Positions 29,617 to 39,164 of a DNA stretch of 64,000 nt are shown here, in pieces. Position 1 is the stretch's first letter; each line of letters begins with the position of its first letter. The translations under genes and the position numbers were made by a program. Source of the DNA: Salinisphaera japonica YTM-1 (GTDB taxonomy: Bacteria > Pseudomonadota > Gammaproteobacteria > Nevskiales > Salinisphaeraceae); contig NZ_AYKG01000005.1 in the NCBI RefSeq assembly GCF_003788585.1, positions 1 to 64,000 on the forward strand, read 5' to 3'. A model generated the notes under the pieces. That model saw only the letters and a program-made list of their open reading frames with translations. It was not told the origin of the DNA and made no database searches.

Positions 29617-32600
29617 CTAGCTCTCGCGGGCCGGTTCATCATCGGGCGCGCGGTTGATCCGCTGTGGCTCGGGCGTGACGTAGACGTGCGCGGCCGGCTC
29701 GTCTTCTTCGAGCGACATGAGCGATGCGTTGCCGCCAGCCGCCGTGGTGTCGCGCGATACGCTGCGCTCGGTGGCAAAACGATGCAGATAATGCGGCCCG
29801 CCGGCCTTGGGGCCGGTACCGGACAGGCCCTCGCCGCCGAAGGGATGCACCCCCACCACCGCGCCGATGATGTTGCGATTGACATAGGCGTTGCCCACAC
29901 GCAGACGCTTCAACACCCGCTCGACCGTGGTATCGATGCGGCTGTGGATACCGAACGTCAGGCCATAGCCGAGGGCGTTGATGTCATCGACCACGCGATC
30001 GATATCGCGGGCGGCAAACCGGATGATATGCACGATCGGGCCGAACTGTTCCTCGCCGAGCTGATCGATCGAATCCAGCTCGTAGATTCTGGGTGCAATA
30101 TACGTGCCGGCGTCGTGAGCGTCGTTCAGCTCGCAGGTGTAGTGGGTTTTGAAGTTCGCATCCGCGTAGGCGGCGTACTCGGCCAGGTTGTCGCGGGCGT
30201 TTGCATCGATCACCGGGGTCACGTCGGTGCCCAGCTGCCAGGGATCGCCCACCGAGAGCTCGGCCATCGCGCCCGACAGCATCTCGATCAGGTCATCGGC
30301 GATATCGGTCTGGACATACAGCACACGCAAGGCCGAGCAGCGCTGGCCGGCGCTTTGAAAGCCCGAGCGCACCACGTCAGCCACGACCTGCTCGATGAGC
30401 GCCGAGGAGTCCACGATCATCGCGTTCTGGCCGCCGGTTTCGGCGATCAACGGGATGATCGGGCCGTCGCGCTCGGCCAGTGTCCGGTTGATTTTCTTGG
30501 CCGTGGGCATGGAGCCGGTAAAGGCCACGCCGGCGATACGCGCATCCGCCACCAGCTTGGCGCCGATCTCGCCGGGCCCCGGCAGATAAGCCAGCACATC
30601 GCCCGGGAAACCGGCCTCGTGCATCAGCTCGATGGCACGGGCGCCGACCAGACAGGTCTGCTCGGCGGGTTTGGCGATCACGGCGTTGCCTGCGGCCAAT
30701 GCGGCGGCCACCTGGCCGGAGAAGATGGCCAGCGGAAAGTTCCACGGGCAGATCGCCACAAACACGCCGCGCCCGTAGAGGCCGTAGGTGTTGCGCTCGC
30801 CGGTGGGGCCGGGCAACACGGTATCGCCCGAGAACTCGTCCTCGACCTGGACCGCGTAGTAACGACAGAAATCCACGGCCTCACGCACCTCGGCGATGCC
30901 GTCGGCGATGTTCTTGCCGGCCTCGCGGGTACACCGGGCGATCAGCTCGCCCATATGCGCTTCCAGCAGATCGGCATAACGACGCAGACACGCCGCGCGC
31001 TCGGCGCCGGGCGTGAACGACCATTCGTTGAAGGCGGCCGTCGTGGTGGCCAGGGCCTGTTCCACGTCTTCGTCGTTGGCATGAATCACCTGGCCCACGA
31101 TCTGATCGGTCTGCGCGGGGTTGGGCACGTTCTGGCCGCGCCCGTCGGCCAGCGTGCTTTGTGCCCGCTCGGGGATCGCCCCGCCGATGATTGGCGCGGC
31201 CTGCCAGGTCTGGCCGTCGGCTTCGGCCATGGTGGCGGCCAGTGTTTCCAGATGCCGCAAGTCGGATAGATCCAGACCGCGGGCGTTGGGCCGGCGCTCG
31301 CCGTAGAGATCGTGGGGGGCGGCGATACGCGGGTGATGCATGGGCTGTTGCGCGCGCACGGTGGCCACCGGGTCGGCCACGATATCGGCGATCGGCTCGT
31401 TCTCATCGACCAGGCGATTGACGAACGAGCTGTTGGCGCCGTTTTCCAGCAGCCGGCGCACGAGATAAGCCAGCAGGTCTTCGTGCGCACCGACCGGCGC
31501 ATAGATCCGACAGCGCGGGCGCGGGCGGCCGTGTGCGTCGTTCTTTTCGACGATCTCGGAATACAGATCCTCGCCCATGCCATGCAGGCGCTGGAACTCG
31601 AAATCACGGCGCTCGCCGGTCAGATACCGGATATAAGCCAGCGTGTGGGCGTTATGCGTGGCGAACTGGCCGAAGAATACGTCCGAGTGATTCAGAATAC
31701 GCCGCGCACAGGCCATGTACGAGACATCGGTATTGGCCTTGCGCGTGAACACCGGATAGCCGGCCAGCCCGGCTTCCTGGGCGCGCTTGATCTCGGTGTC
31801 CCAGTAGGCGCCTTTCACCAGGCGCAGCATGATGCGCCGGTTATGACGCCGGCCCACGGCGGCCAGCCAGTCGATCACGTCCAGCGCGCGTTTCTGATAG
31901 GCCTGCAAGGCCAGGCCCAGGCCTTGCCAATCGCCCAGCATGGCATCGCCCGAGGCCATCTCGAAAAGCTCCAGCGACAGATCCAGCCGGTCGGCCTCCT
32001 CGGCGTCGATGGTCAGGTTGATATCGTACTTGGCGGCCAGGCGCGCAAGCTGTTGCAGGCGCGGATACAGCTCGGCGATCACGCGCTCGCGGTGGCCCAG
32101 CTCGTAGCGGGCATGCAGGGCCGATAGTTTGACCGATACGCCCGGAGCGTCTTCTGGGCCGCGGTCCCGGCTTTCCTCGCCACAGGCCACGATGGCGTTG
32201 TGGTAATCGTCGAAATAACGCTTGGCGTCGGCGTCCGTGCGCGCGGCCTCGCCCAGCATGTCGTAAGAGTAGGAATAGCCGCGTTTTTCCAGCGCGCGAG
32301 CGTTCTTGATCGCCTCGCGGATGGTGCGGCCCATCACGAACTGATGGCCCATCACGCGCATGGCCCGGCGCACGGCCGAGCGAATGAACGGCTCGCCCGA
32401 GCGGCGCACCATGCGTTGCAGCGTGGACCGGAAATTGCGCTCGGGCAGATCATCGCGGCGCAGCATGCGCCCGGTGACCATCAGGCCCCAGGTGGAGGCG
32501 TTGACGAACCAGGATTTCGACTCGCCCAGATGGCTTTCCCAGTTCGAGCCGCCGATCTTGTCCTCGATCAGCTTGTCGATGGTTTCGGCATCGGGGATAC

Positions 32601-32877
32601 GCAGCAGCGCCTCGGCCAGGCACATGAGGACGACGCCTTCAGCACTGGAGAGTTCGTATTCGGCCATGAAGGCATCGATACCGCCGCCTTCGGTGGCTTT
32701 CTCGCGTACGATCGATACCAGATCGGCCGCACGTTTTTCGACATCCCGGGCCGCGGCGTCATCCAGGGCGGCCACATCCAGCAGCCGGGCGACGTGTTCG
32801 GCCTCGTCGATACGATACGTGGCCAGCACATCCTGATAATCGGCGTCCTGATAAAGCGTGGGGGTTGACCATTGCAT
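29617..32877 (-). CDS. putA: Bifunctional proline dehydrogenase / P5C dehydrogenase
   Basis: A 1086-residue PutA from ATG 32877 (MQWSTPTLYQDADYQDVLAT). The proline dehydrogenase barrel spans about 150-470 (GVSVKLSALH, TIDAEEADRLDLSLELFE, MLRLVKGAYWDTEIKRAQ, TRKANTDVSYMACA, FEFQRLHGMG). The aldehyde dehydrogenase follows, with PWNFPLAIF, KPAEQT, IAETGGQNAM and the catalytic Cys in SAGQRCSALRVLY. Proline is oxidised to glutamate at the membrane in two steps with substrate channelling. The ribbon-helix-helix DNA-binding domain of E. coli PutA is absent, so it should not regulate itself. The divergent AraC gene is the likely regulator. Confidence 0.95.
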   Translation of the reverse strand: MQWSTPTLYQDADYQDVLATYRIDEAEHVARLLDVAALDDAAARDVEKRAADLVSIVREKATEGGGIDAFMAEYELSSAEGVVLMCLAEALLRIPDAETIDKLIEDKIGGSNWESHLGESKSWFVNASTWGLMVTGRMLRRDDLPERNFRSTLQRMVRRSGEPFIRSAVRRAMRVMGHQFVMGRTIREAIKNARALEKRGYSYSYDMLGEAARTDADAKRYFDDYHNAIVACGEESRDRGPEDAPGVSVKLSALHARYELGHRERVIAELYPRLQQLARLAAKYDINLTIDAEEADRLDLSLELFEMASGDAMLGDWQGLGLALQAYQKRALDVIDWLAAVGRRHNRRIMLRLVKGAYWDTEIKRAQEAGLAGYPVFTRKANTDVSYMACARRILNHSDVFFGQFATHNAHTLAYIRYLTGERRDFEFQRLHGMGEDLYSEIVEKNDAHGRPRPRCRIYAPVGAHEDLLAYLVRRLLENGANSSFVNRLVDENEPIADIVADPVATVRAQQPMHHPRIAAPHDLYGERRPNARGLDLSDLRHLETLAATMAEADGQTWQAAPIIGGAIPERAQSTLADGRGQNVPNPAQTDQIVGQVIHANDEDVEQALATTTAAFNEWSFTPGAERAACLRRYADLLEAHMGELIARCTREAGKNIADGIAEVREAVDFCRYYAVQVEDEFSGDTVLPGPTGERNTYGLYGRGVFVAICPWNFPLAIFSGQVAAALAAGNAVIAKPAEQTCLVGARAIELMHEAGFPGDVLAYLPGPGEIGAKLVADARIAGVAFTGSMPTAKKINRTLAERDGPIIPLIAETGGQNAMIVDSSALIEQVVADVVRSGFQSAGQRCSALRVLYVQTDIADDLIEMLSGAMAELSVGDPWQLGTDVTPVIDANARDNLAEYAAYADANFKTHYTCELNDAHDAGTYIAPRIYELDSIDQLGEEQFGPIVHIIRFAARDIDRVVDDINALGYGLTFGIHSRIDTTVERVLKRLRVGNAYVNRNIIGAVVGVHPFGGEGLSGTGPKAGGPHYLHRFATERSVSRDTTAAGGNASLMSLEEDEPAAHVYVTPEPQRINRAPDDEPARES

Positions 32878-33045
32878 TCTTGAGACTCCGATAACGCGAG
32901 AAAATCGACGGTGGCCGTGTGCAAGGCCGCGACGAGTGAGTCGGGCCAGGCACACGGCATGCCGTATCTCATCGAGCCTAAGGCCCGGGGCGATTGGCGG
33001 TGTTGTTTCAGTTTTCTTAAACTTTGTCTCTAATTACAAGAAGAT

Positions 33046-33059
33046 CGGACGACCGTCCG
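33046..33059. promoter_or_regulatory. 14-bp dyad in the putA-araC intergenic region
   Basis: CGGACGACCGTCCG is a perfect inverted repeat of six bases with a two-base centre. It lies 12 bases before the AraC-family start and about 170 bases from putA. It could be an operator for autoregulation. Confidence 0.35.
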
Positions 33060-33071
33060 GTCGGGTGCCCT

Positions 33072-33875
33072 ATGAAAGCGTCGACCGACGGCCCAACACG
33101 GGCGCGTCTGAATCCGATTCGTCGCGGCTCGGGCGAGCATGCGCATGGCTTTGTCCAGCTGTTGTTCGGCCTGTCGGGCCGGGTTCACTGTGAGCTGGCC
33201 GATACGGCCTTCGACGTGGCCGCGGGCGAGATCGGCATCGTGCCGCGCGATGTGCTGCATTATTACGCGGGCGCCAGTGATGACAGCCGGCTGCTGGTCG
33301 TGGATGTCGATCTGGGCGACGAAATCATGCAGGCGCTGGCTCGTCTGGCACCGGAAACCGATCTGGAGCGCCTGTTCAACGCCCCGCGGCGCCTGACGGC
33401 CTCGGGCGAGTTCTCGTCACTGATCGCCACGGCCAGCCGGCAGCTGGCCGCCGGCGGCCACCCGCTGATCGCCCAGCAGTGGGCCACGCTGTTCGCGGTA
33501 CAGACCGGCGCCCTCCTGAGCGCGCCGGAGACGCGCGCCCACAACAGGGCCGACAATCGCGCCGAACGCCTCGACGGGCTGGTGGATGCGCGCCTGGCCG
33601 TGCCGCCGGATAACGCCGATCTATCGCGTCATCTGGCGATGAGCGGCTCGGCGCTCAACCAGTGGTGTCATCTGGTTTTTGGCATGGCCCCGCAGCAGGT
33701 GGTGTTGCGCCGACGCCTGGTCTGGGCACGCCGCTGGCTGATCGAGACACGCCGCCCGATCAGCCAGATCGCCCACGACACCGGCTTTGCCGATGCCCCG
33801 ACCTTCACCCGCGCGTTCCGACGAGTCTATGCCACCACGCCGGCCGCGCTGCGGCGTGCGTCCGTCGTGTCATAG
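33072..33875 (+). CDS. AraC-family regulator, probable activator of putA/putP
   Basis: A 267-residue protein from ATG 33072 (MKASTDGPTRARLNPIRRGS). It has a cupin-like N-terminal sensor (HAHGFVQLLFGLSGRVHCEL, AAGEIGIVPRDVLHYYAG) and a C-terminal double helix-turn-helix of the AraC/XylS class (DLSRHLAMSGSALNQWCHLV, PISQIAHDTGFADAPTFTRA, FRRVYATTPAALRR). It is transcribed divergently from putA, about 195 bases away. In Pseudomonas an AraC regulator (PruR) activates putAP in the same layout; assignment here is by analogy. Confidence 0.82.
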   Translation: MKASTDGPTRARLNPIRRGSGEHAHGFVQLLFGLSGRVHCELADTAFDVAAGEIGIVPRDVLHYYAGASDDSRLLVVDVDLGDEIMQALARLAPETDLERLFNAPRRLTASGEFSSLIATASRQLAAGGHPLIAQQWATLFAVQTGALLSAPETRAHNRADNRAERLDGLVDARLAVPPDNADLSRHLAMSGSALNQWCHLVFGMAPQQVVLRRRLVWARRWLIETRRPISQIAHDTGFADAPTFTRAFRRVYATTPAALRRASVVS

Positions 33876-33882
33876 CGTTTTT

Positions 33883-34257
33883 TCAGAGGCCACGCCAGCA
33901 CGCCCAGACGAGCGCGGCCCAGCCGGCGATCAGGCACAGGCCGCCGATCGGCGTGATCGCGCCCAGTACGCGCACGCCGCTGCCCGCCAGCAGATACAGG
34001 CTGCCCGAAAAGATCGCGGTGCCCACGATGAAACCGAGCCCGGCCACGTTGATGGCCGGGCCGGTCAGGCCCTGACGCATCATGAGCCCCACGCCGAGCA
34101 GCGCCAGCGCGTGATAGAACTGGTACTGCTCGGCCGTATGCCAGATCGCCAGCATATCGGGCGAAATACGGGCCTTGATCGCATGGGCGCCGAACGCCCC
34201 CAGACAAACCGCCAGGCCGCCATAAAGCGCGGCGAAGACGAGCACGAGACGGATCAC
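33883..34257 (-). CDS. DUF423 membrane protein (YgdD type)
   Basis: A 124-residue protein with four hydrophobic helices and the DUF423 pattern GAFGAHAIKARISPDML, WHTAEQYQFYHALALL and GTAIFSGSLYLLAGSG. Members are small inner-membrane proteins of unknown function. Its start overlaps the PhzF stop (ATGA), so both are co-translated. It converges on the AraC gene with a 7-base gap. Confidence 0.88.
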   Translation of the reverse strand: MIRLVLVFAALYGGLAVCLGAFGAHAIKARISPDMLAIWHTAEQYQFYHALALLGVGLMMRQGLTGPAINVAGLGFIVGTAIFSGSLYLLAGSGVRVLGAITPIGGLCLIAGWAALVWACWRGL

Positions 34258-35111
34258 GACACCACCTCTGAGGTATCGATGAACAAGGTGCCCGCGGCCA
34301 CAGTCACGGCATCGCCGCCGATATGAATACGATCATCGGCGATCCCGCAGGCAAGCGTGCCGCCTCGGGCCGATATCTGGCGGGCGGTCAGTGCTGTCTT
34401 GCCCAGCCGTGCCCCCCAGTAGGGGGCCAGCGTGCAATGCGCCGATCCGGTCACCGGGTCTTCATTGATGCCGTGGGCCGGGGCGAAATAGCGCGAGACG
34501 AAATCGAGCGTCTCGTCATCGGCCTGTCCGGCGTCTGCCGGCGCGGTCGCGATCACGCCGTGATTGGTGCCGGCCAGGGCACGGGCCAGCGCCGCGAAAT
34601 CGGGCGTAAGTGCGGCCACGGTGTCGGGCGAAGCGAACACGGCCACATAGTTGCTGGCGATTTGCCATTCCTCCGGTGTGGCCCCCAGCGCGCTGGCGAC
34701 GGCGGTCAGATCGTCATCACAGGGCGTGGGCGCGTCCGCCGGCAGGTTGAGCCAGAGCCGGCCGTCGGTTTGTTCGACATAAAGCTCACCGGCCTGTTCT
34801 GTCGTAAACGTCAGCGGGGCTGCGAAATCCGTGCGCTCGGTGAGCAGTACATGGGCGGTGGCCAGCGTGGCATGGCCACACAGCTCGACCTCGCAGGTCG
34901 GCGTGAACCAGCGCAAATGACCGCTGCTGGCCGAGTCGGGCACGACAAATGCGGTTTCGGCCAGATTATGCTCGGCGGCGATGGCCTGCAGGCGCTCGTC
35001 GTCCAGCCAGTCGTCGAGCACATAGACAGCCGCGGGGTTGCCGGCAAAGGCATGGCGTGTGAAGGCATCGACCTGGTGATAGGCCAGGTGCGCGGTCAGG
35101 GATTCGGTCAT
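34254..35111 (-). CDS. PhzF-family isomerase
   Basis: A 285-residue PhzF-fold protein from ATG 35111 (MTESLTAHLAYHQVDAFTRH). The catalytic Glu is in HNLAETAFVV; CGHATLATAHVL, GTNHGVIATAPA and the family signature NEDPVTGSAHCTLAPYW are all present. PhzF isomerises a dihydro-hydroxyanthranilate in phenazine synthesis, but most relatives outside phenazine clusters, as here, are isomerases/epimerases of unknown substrate. Confidence 0.88.
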   Translation of the reverse strand: MTESLTAHLAYHQVDAFTRHAFAGNPAAVYVLDDWLDDERLQAIAAEHNLAETAFVVPDSASSGHLRWFTPTCEVELCGHATLATAHVLLTERTDFAAPLTFTTEQAGELYVEQTDGRLWLNLPADAPTPCDDDLTAVASALGATPEEWQIASNYVAVFASPDTVAALTPDFAALARALAGTNHGVIATAPADAGQADDETLDFVSRYFAPAHGINEDPVTGSAHCTLAPYWGARLGKTALTARQISARGGTLACGIADDRIHIGGDAVTVAAGTLFIDTSEVVS

Positions 35112-35175
35112 GGGCGTGTCATGTAGTCTTGTTAACTCGCACATTGGTTTTGTGCATCTTTAGTCTGAGTCTCGC

Positions 35176-37263
35176 ATGAGTGAAACCCCTGACGTACCCG
35201 CCCCGAGTGCTTTCGATGCCCCCGAGCTGTTCATCAACCGCGAGTTGTCGCTGCTCGAGTTCAATGATCGGGTGCTTGAACAGGCGATCGATACGGGCGT
35301 GCCGCTGCTTGAGCGGCTGAAGTTCCTGTGTATCTCCTCGACCAATCTGGACGAGTTCTTCGAGGTGCGCGTGGCCGGGCTCAAACAAAAGGCCGAGCTG
35401 TCCAATCCGCCCACCGATGCCGACTCGCGCTCGCCGCGCGAGGTGCTGCGCGCGGTCTCCCAGCGCACGCATACCCTGGTCGACAAGCAGTACCAGACGC
35501 TCAACAAGGCCCTGATCCCGGCGCTGGAAGCCGAGAACATCCGGTTTCTGCGGCGTGCGGAATGGAAGCCCGAGCAGCGCGCCTGGCTGGATCGCTACTT
35601 CGAGGAAGAGCTGTTGCCGGTGATCAGCCCGATCGGCCTGGACCCGGCGCATCCGTTTCCGCGCATTCTGAACAAGTCGCTGAACTTCATCGTGGATCTG
35701 GACGGCACCGATGCCTTCGGGCGCAAGATCGCGCATGCGGTGGTCCAGGCCCCCAGAGCGCTGCCGCGGGTGATCCAGCTGCCACCGAGTGAGACCGACA
35801 GCGGCCCGTACGATTTCGTCTTTCTGTCGTCGGTGATCCACGAGCATGTGGGCGATCTGTTTCCCAGCATGGATGCCCGTGGCTGCTATCAGTTCCGGGT
35901 GACCCGCAACTCGGATCTGTATGTCGATGAAGAAGAGGTCGAGGATCTGCTGCGCGCGGTCGAGGGCGAGCTACCGGGCCGGCGCTACGGCGACTGTGTG
36001 CGCCTGGAGGTGGCCCACAACTGCCCGGAAAAACTCAGCGATTATCTGTTGGGCCGGTTTCTGCTCTCCAAGGACGATCTGTACCAGGTCAACGGTCCGG
36101 TCAACGTCAACCGCCTGATGTCGGTGCTGGACGCGGTGGACCGTCCGGATCTGAAATATCCGGCGTTTTCGCCGCGCCTGCCGCAGTTGATGAGCCCCTC
36201 GGGGGATATCTTTGCCGCGATTCGCGACGAAGACGTGCTGCTGCATCACCCGTTCGATTCGTTTTTGCCGGTCATTGAATTCGTGCGGCGTGCCGGCGAA
36301 GACCCGCATGTGCTGGCGATCAAGCAGACGCTGTATCGCACCGGCCCGGAATCCGCGGTGGTCGATGCCCTGGTGGGTGCGGCCAAGGCCGGCAAGGAAG
36401 TCACGGTGGTGGTCGAGCTGCGGGCCCGCTTTGATGAGGCCGACAATATCGCGCTGGCCAATCGCCTGCAGGCCGCCGGTGCGCATATCGTCTATGGCGT
36501 GGTGGGTTACAAGACCCACGCCAAGATGACGCTGATCGTACGCCGCGAGACCGATGGCCTGGTCAATTACGTGCATCTGGGCACGGGCAACTATCATCCC
36601 AAGACCGCACGGCTGTATACCGATTACGGCCTGTTTTCCTGTGATCCGGCACTGGGCAATGACGTCCACGAGATGTTTCTGCAGCTCACGAGCCTGGGTA
36701 AGGTATCGGGCATGGCGCGCATCATCGATGCGCCGTTTCGGCTGCACGCGGCCATTCTCGAAAAGATCGCCCGCGAGGCCGACAACGCCGCGGCCGGCAA
36801 GCCGGCACGGATCGTGGCCAAGATGAATTCGCTGGTCGAGCCGCAGGCGATTCGTGCGCTGTACGCCGCCTCCTGTGCCGGGGTGCAGATCGACCTGGTG
36901 GTGCGGGGGATCTGTTGCCTGCGCCCGGGCGTTTCGGGCGTGTCGGAAAATATCCGTGTGCGCTCGATCGTGGGGCGGTTTCTCGAACACACGCGGGTCT
37001 TTCATTTTGCGGGTGGTGGCGCGCCCGAAATCTATCTGGCCAGTGCCGACTGGATGGATCGTAACTTCTTTCGTCGCGTGGAGACCTGTTTCCCCGTCGA
37101 ACGGGGGCCATTGTATGATCGGGTCGAGCGCGAGCTGTCGCTGTATCTGGCCGATAACAGCAACGCCTGGCTACTGGGCGCGGACGGCACTTATACGCCG
37201 GCCCAGCCCGGCGATGACGAAGAGCTGGCCGTACAGCGACGTTTGATGGAGGGGCCGGGGTGA
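35176..37263 (+). CDS. ppk1: Polyphosphate kinase 1
   Basis: A 695-residue PPK1, the usual length. The N-terminal domain is FINRELSLLEFNDRVLEQA, followed by RLKFLCISSTNLDEFFEVR. The head domain leads to two phospholipase-D-like catalytic domains: YKTHAKMTLIVRR with the autophosphorylated histidine (H448), HLGTGNYHPKTARLYTDYGL, and a second HxK-like region near the C-terminus. It makes polyphosphate from ATP reversibly, at the membrane. It diverges from phzF with a 64-base gap, and no ppx is next to it. It starts at ATG 35176. Confidence 0.95.
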   Translation: MSETPDVPAPSAFDAPELFINRELSLLEFNDRVLEQAIDTGVPLLERLKFLCISSTNLDEFFEVRVAGLKQKAELSNPPTDADSRSPREVLRAVSQRTHTLVDKQYQTLNKALIPALEAENIRFLRRAEWKPEQRAWLDRYFEEELLPVISPIGLDPAHPFPRILNKSLNFIVDLDGTDAFGRKIAHAVVQAPRALPRVIQLPPSETDSGPYDFVFLSSVIHEHVGDLFPSMDARGCYQFRVTRNSDLYVDEEEVEDLLRAVEGELPGRRYGDCVRLEVAHNCPEKLSDYLLGRFLLSKDDLYQVNGPVNVNRLMSVLDAVDRPDLKYPAFSPRLPQLMSPSGDIFAAIRDEDVLLHHPFDSFLPVIEFVRRAGEDPHVLAIKQTLYRTGPESAVVDALVGAAKAGKEVTVVVELRARFDEADNIALANRLQAAGAHIVYGVVGYKTHAKMTLIVRRETDGLVNYVHLGTGNYHPKTARLYTDYGLFSCDPALGNDVHEMFLQLTSLGKVSGMARIIDAPFRLHAAILEKIAREADNAAAGKPARIVAKMNSLVEPQAIRALYAASCAGVQIDLVVRGICCLRPGVSGVSENIRVRSIVGRFLEHTRVFHFAGGGAPEIYLASADWMDRNFFRRVETCFPVERGPLYDRVERELSLYLADNSNAWLLGADGTYTPAQPGDDEELAVQRRLMEGPG

Positions 37264-37399
37264 GCACAGCGCATGGCATATTCAGGGGATCGGTGCCGGC
37301 CCGCTGTGGTCTATTGATACCCAAGGCGATCGACACGCGTCGATCGATGCGTTCCCGCGGCAGGTAATCGCCCGCCGCCCAACCAGTGATGCACAGCCT
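37264..37399 (+). promoter_or_regulatory. ppk1-SYLF gene spacer with inverted repeat
   Basis: Within this 136-base gap GATCGAC-ACGC-GTCGATC forms a perfect 7-base-pair stem with a 4-base loop at 37328-37345. No T-run follows, so it may be a weak terminator of ppk1 or an operator of the next gene. Confidence 0.35.
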
Positions 37400-38392
37400 A
37401 TGAAACTTTGGAAACGGGCAGGCGCGATTCTGTGCCTGATGGCCATGACGGCCGTAACGACGGCCCAGGCCGATATCGCCGAAAACGATGCCGCACAGCG
37501 CCTGGATGATGCCACCAGCGTGTTGCAGCAGTTCGTCAACATCCCGGAAAACGCGGTGCCGCAGGCGCTGTTGCGCCAGGCCTACGGCGTGGCCGTGATT
37601 CCCAGCGTGTTCAAGATCAGCTTTTTGGGCGGCGTGCAGCGCGGCAAGGGCGTGCTCGCGGTACGCACCCGCGACGGCGGCTGGTCGGATCCAAGCTTCA
37701 TCACGTTGACCGGCGGGTCCGTGGGCTTTCAGGCCGGCGTGTCCTCGACCGATATCATTCTGGTGTTCAAGACCCAGCGCAGCGTGGACCGGATCGCCGA
37801 CGGCCAGATCAGCCTGGGCGGCGATGCCTCGGTGGCTGCCGGGCCCGTCGGGCGCAGCGTGGGGGCGTCGACCAACATGAGCTTCGATGCCGAGGTCTAT
37901 TCCTACTCGCGCTCACGCGGCCTGTTCGGCGGTGTATCGCTGGGCGGGGCCCGGCTTGGTATCGACAAGGACGCCAACTGGCTGTTCTATAACGAGCCGG
38001 GTATCGAGGCTCGCACGCTGCTGCGTCGTGATACCGGCCAGTCGCTGCCGCAGGCCGGCCAGCGGTTTGTCTATACGCTGAACCAGTACATGCCGCCCTC
38101 GAACGACAAGTTCAATTACGACAGCAACACCGGCGGCGGGCAGCAGACGGCCCCGGCGACGAACCCGTCCAGCGGCGATGCGTCGGGTCGGTCGTCGTCG
38201 GACAACAGCCTCAACCAGCGCCAGAACCAGAGCAACAATCTGTCCGGCCAGACCCAGCCCTACAACAGCGGCAACGCCGGCAACGGCATCACCGTGCAGC
38301 AGGGCGCCAACGATTCGGGGTATCAGGGTACCGGGGCGACCTCGGACTACACCGGCGATTCCTCGACGTATCGCAGTGCCGATCAGCAGTAG
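37400..38392 (+). CDS. SYLF/YSC84-domain lipid-binding protein, exported
   Basis: A 330-residue protein with a signal peptide (MKLWKRAGAILCLMAMTAVT, cut near QA-D) and a SYLF (YSC84, DUF500) domain: QALLRQAYGVAVIPSVFKIS, GGVQRGKGVLAVR, GGSVGFQAGVSSTDIILVF, SVAAGPVGRSVGAS, VYSYSRSRGLFGGVSLGG. SYLF domains bind phosphoinositides in eukaryotes; the bacterial role is unknown, probably periplasmic or outer membrane. After about residue 235 comes a roughly 95-residue tail rich in Asn, Gln, Ser, Gly and Thr, likely disordered, which ordinary family members lack. Confidence 0.87.
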   Translation: MKLWKRAGAILCLMAMTAVTTAQADIAENDAAQRLDDATSVLQQFVNIPENAVPQALLRQAYGVAVIPSVFKISFLGGVQRGKGVLAVRTRDGGWSDPSFITLTGGSVGFQAGVSSTDIILVFKTQRSVDRIADGQISLGGDASVAAGPVGRSVGASTNMSFDAEVYSYSRSRGLFGGVSLGGARLGIDKDANWLFYNEPGIEARTLLRRDTGQSLPQAGQRFVYTLNQYMPPSNDKFNYDSNTGGGQQTAPATNPSSGDASGRSSSDNSLNQRQNQSNNLSGQTQPYNSGNAGNGITVQQGANDSGYQGTGATSDYTGDSSTYRSADQQ

Positions 38393-38428
38393 GCATCACC
38401 CGGGCCGCGGCCTGTCCCGGCGCAACAC

Positions 38429-39124
38429 ATGAAAGGCGTGCTGCGCTGGGGACTGGCGCTGATCGTGCTGGCAGCTCTGGCGCCGGGGCTGTTGTTGCTG
38501 GCTTTTCGGTTCGTGGATCCGCCGACCACGGCGTTCATGACCCATGCGCGCCAGCAGTTTGCTGACCAAGGCCAGGCCAGCACGCTGTATCAGCACTGGG
38601 TGCCGATCGAGAATATCGCAGCTTGTATGCCCCTGGCCGTGGTGGCCAGCGAGGATCAGACCTTTCCGGATCATCACGGCTTTGCCTGGAACGCGATCGA
38701 AAAAGCCCTGGCGGCCAACGCTCGTGGCAAGGGTATGCGCGGGGCCAGCACCCTCACCCAGCAGACGGCAAAGAACCTGTTTCTGTGGCCGGCACGGTCT
38801 TATATCCGCAAGGGTATCGAGGCTTATGTCACGGTCTGGATGACGCTGGTCTGGCCGAAATCCCGTGTGCTGGAGGTCTATCTCAACGTGGCCCAGTTTG
38901 GCCCGCGCGTGTTCGGGGTGGATCAGGCCGCACGCCGGTTTTTCAATCGCGCACCGGGCACGCTCACCCCGCGTCAGTGTGCATCGCTGGCGGCCGTGCT
39001 GCCTGCCCCCACGGCATACGATGCCGCGCATCCCAGCGGGCATGTGGCCAGCCGTATCGACTGGATCCAGGGCCAGATGCGCAATCTGGGCGCCGCTTAT
39101 CTCGACTCGGTACTGAAACCGTGA
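38429..39124 (+). CDS. mtgA: Monofunctional peptidoglycan glycosyltransferase
   Basis: A 231-residue membrane-anchored GT51 enzyme. An N-terminal transmembrane helix (GLALIVLAALAPGLLLLAF) precedes the five glycosyltransferase motifs, including VVASEDQTFPDHHGF with the catalytic Glu, KGMRGASTLTQQTAKNLFLW, and KSRVLEVYLNVAQFGPRVFG. It polymerises lipid II into glycan strands at the periplasmic face. It lies between the SYLF gene and a YheT-like hydrolase, all in the same direction. Confidence 0.93.
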   Translation: MKGVLRWGLALIVLAALAPGLLLLAFRFVDPPTTAFMTHARQQFADQGQASTLYQHWVPIENIAACMPLAVVASEDQTFPDHHGFAWNAIEKALAANARGKGMRGASTLTQQTAKNLFLWPARSYIRKGIEAYVTVWMTLVWPKSRVLEVYLNVAQFGPRVFGVDQAARRFFNRAPGTLTPRQCASLAAVLPAPTAYDAAHPSGHVASRIDWIQGQMRNLGAAYLDSVLKP

Positions 39125-39164
39125 ACGCACTACACTGCGCCTCGTTTTTCATGATCGTATCGAT

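Noticed and set aside
29686-31269. 527-codon frame antisense to putA
   Set aside because: Its composition (Gly, Arg, His, Ala without motifs) is that of a GC-rich shadow; putA on the other strand has all catalytic motifs.
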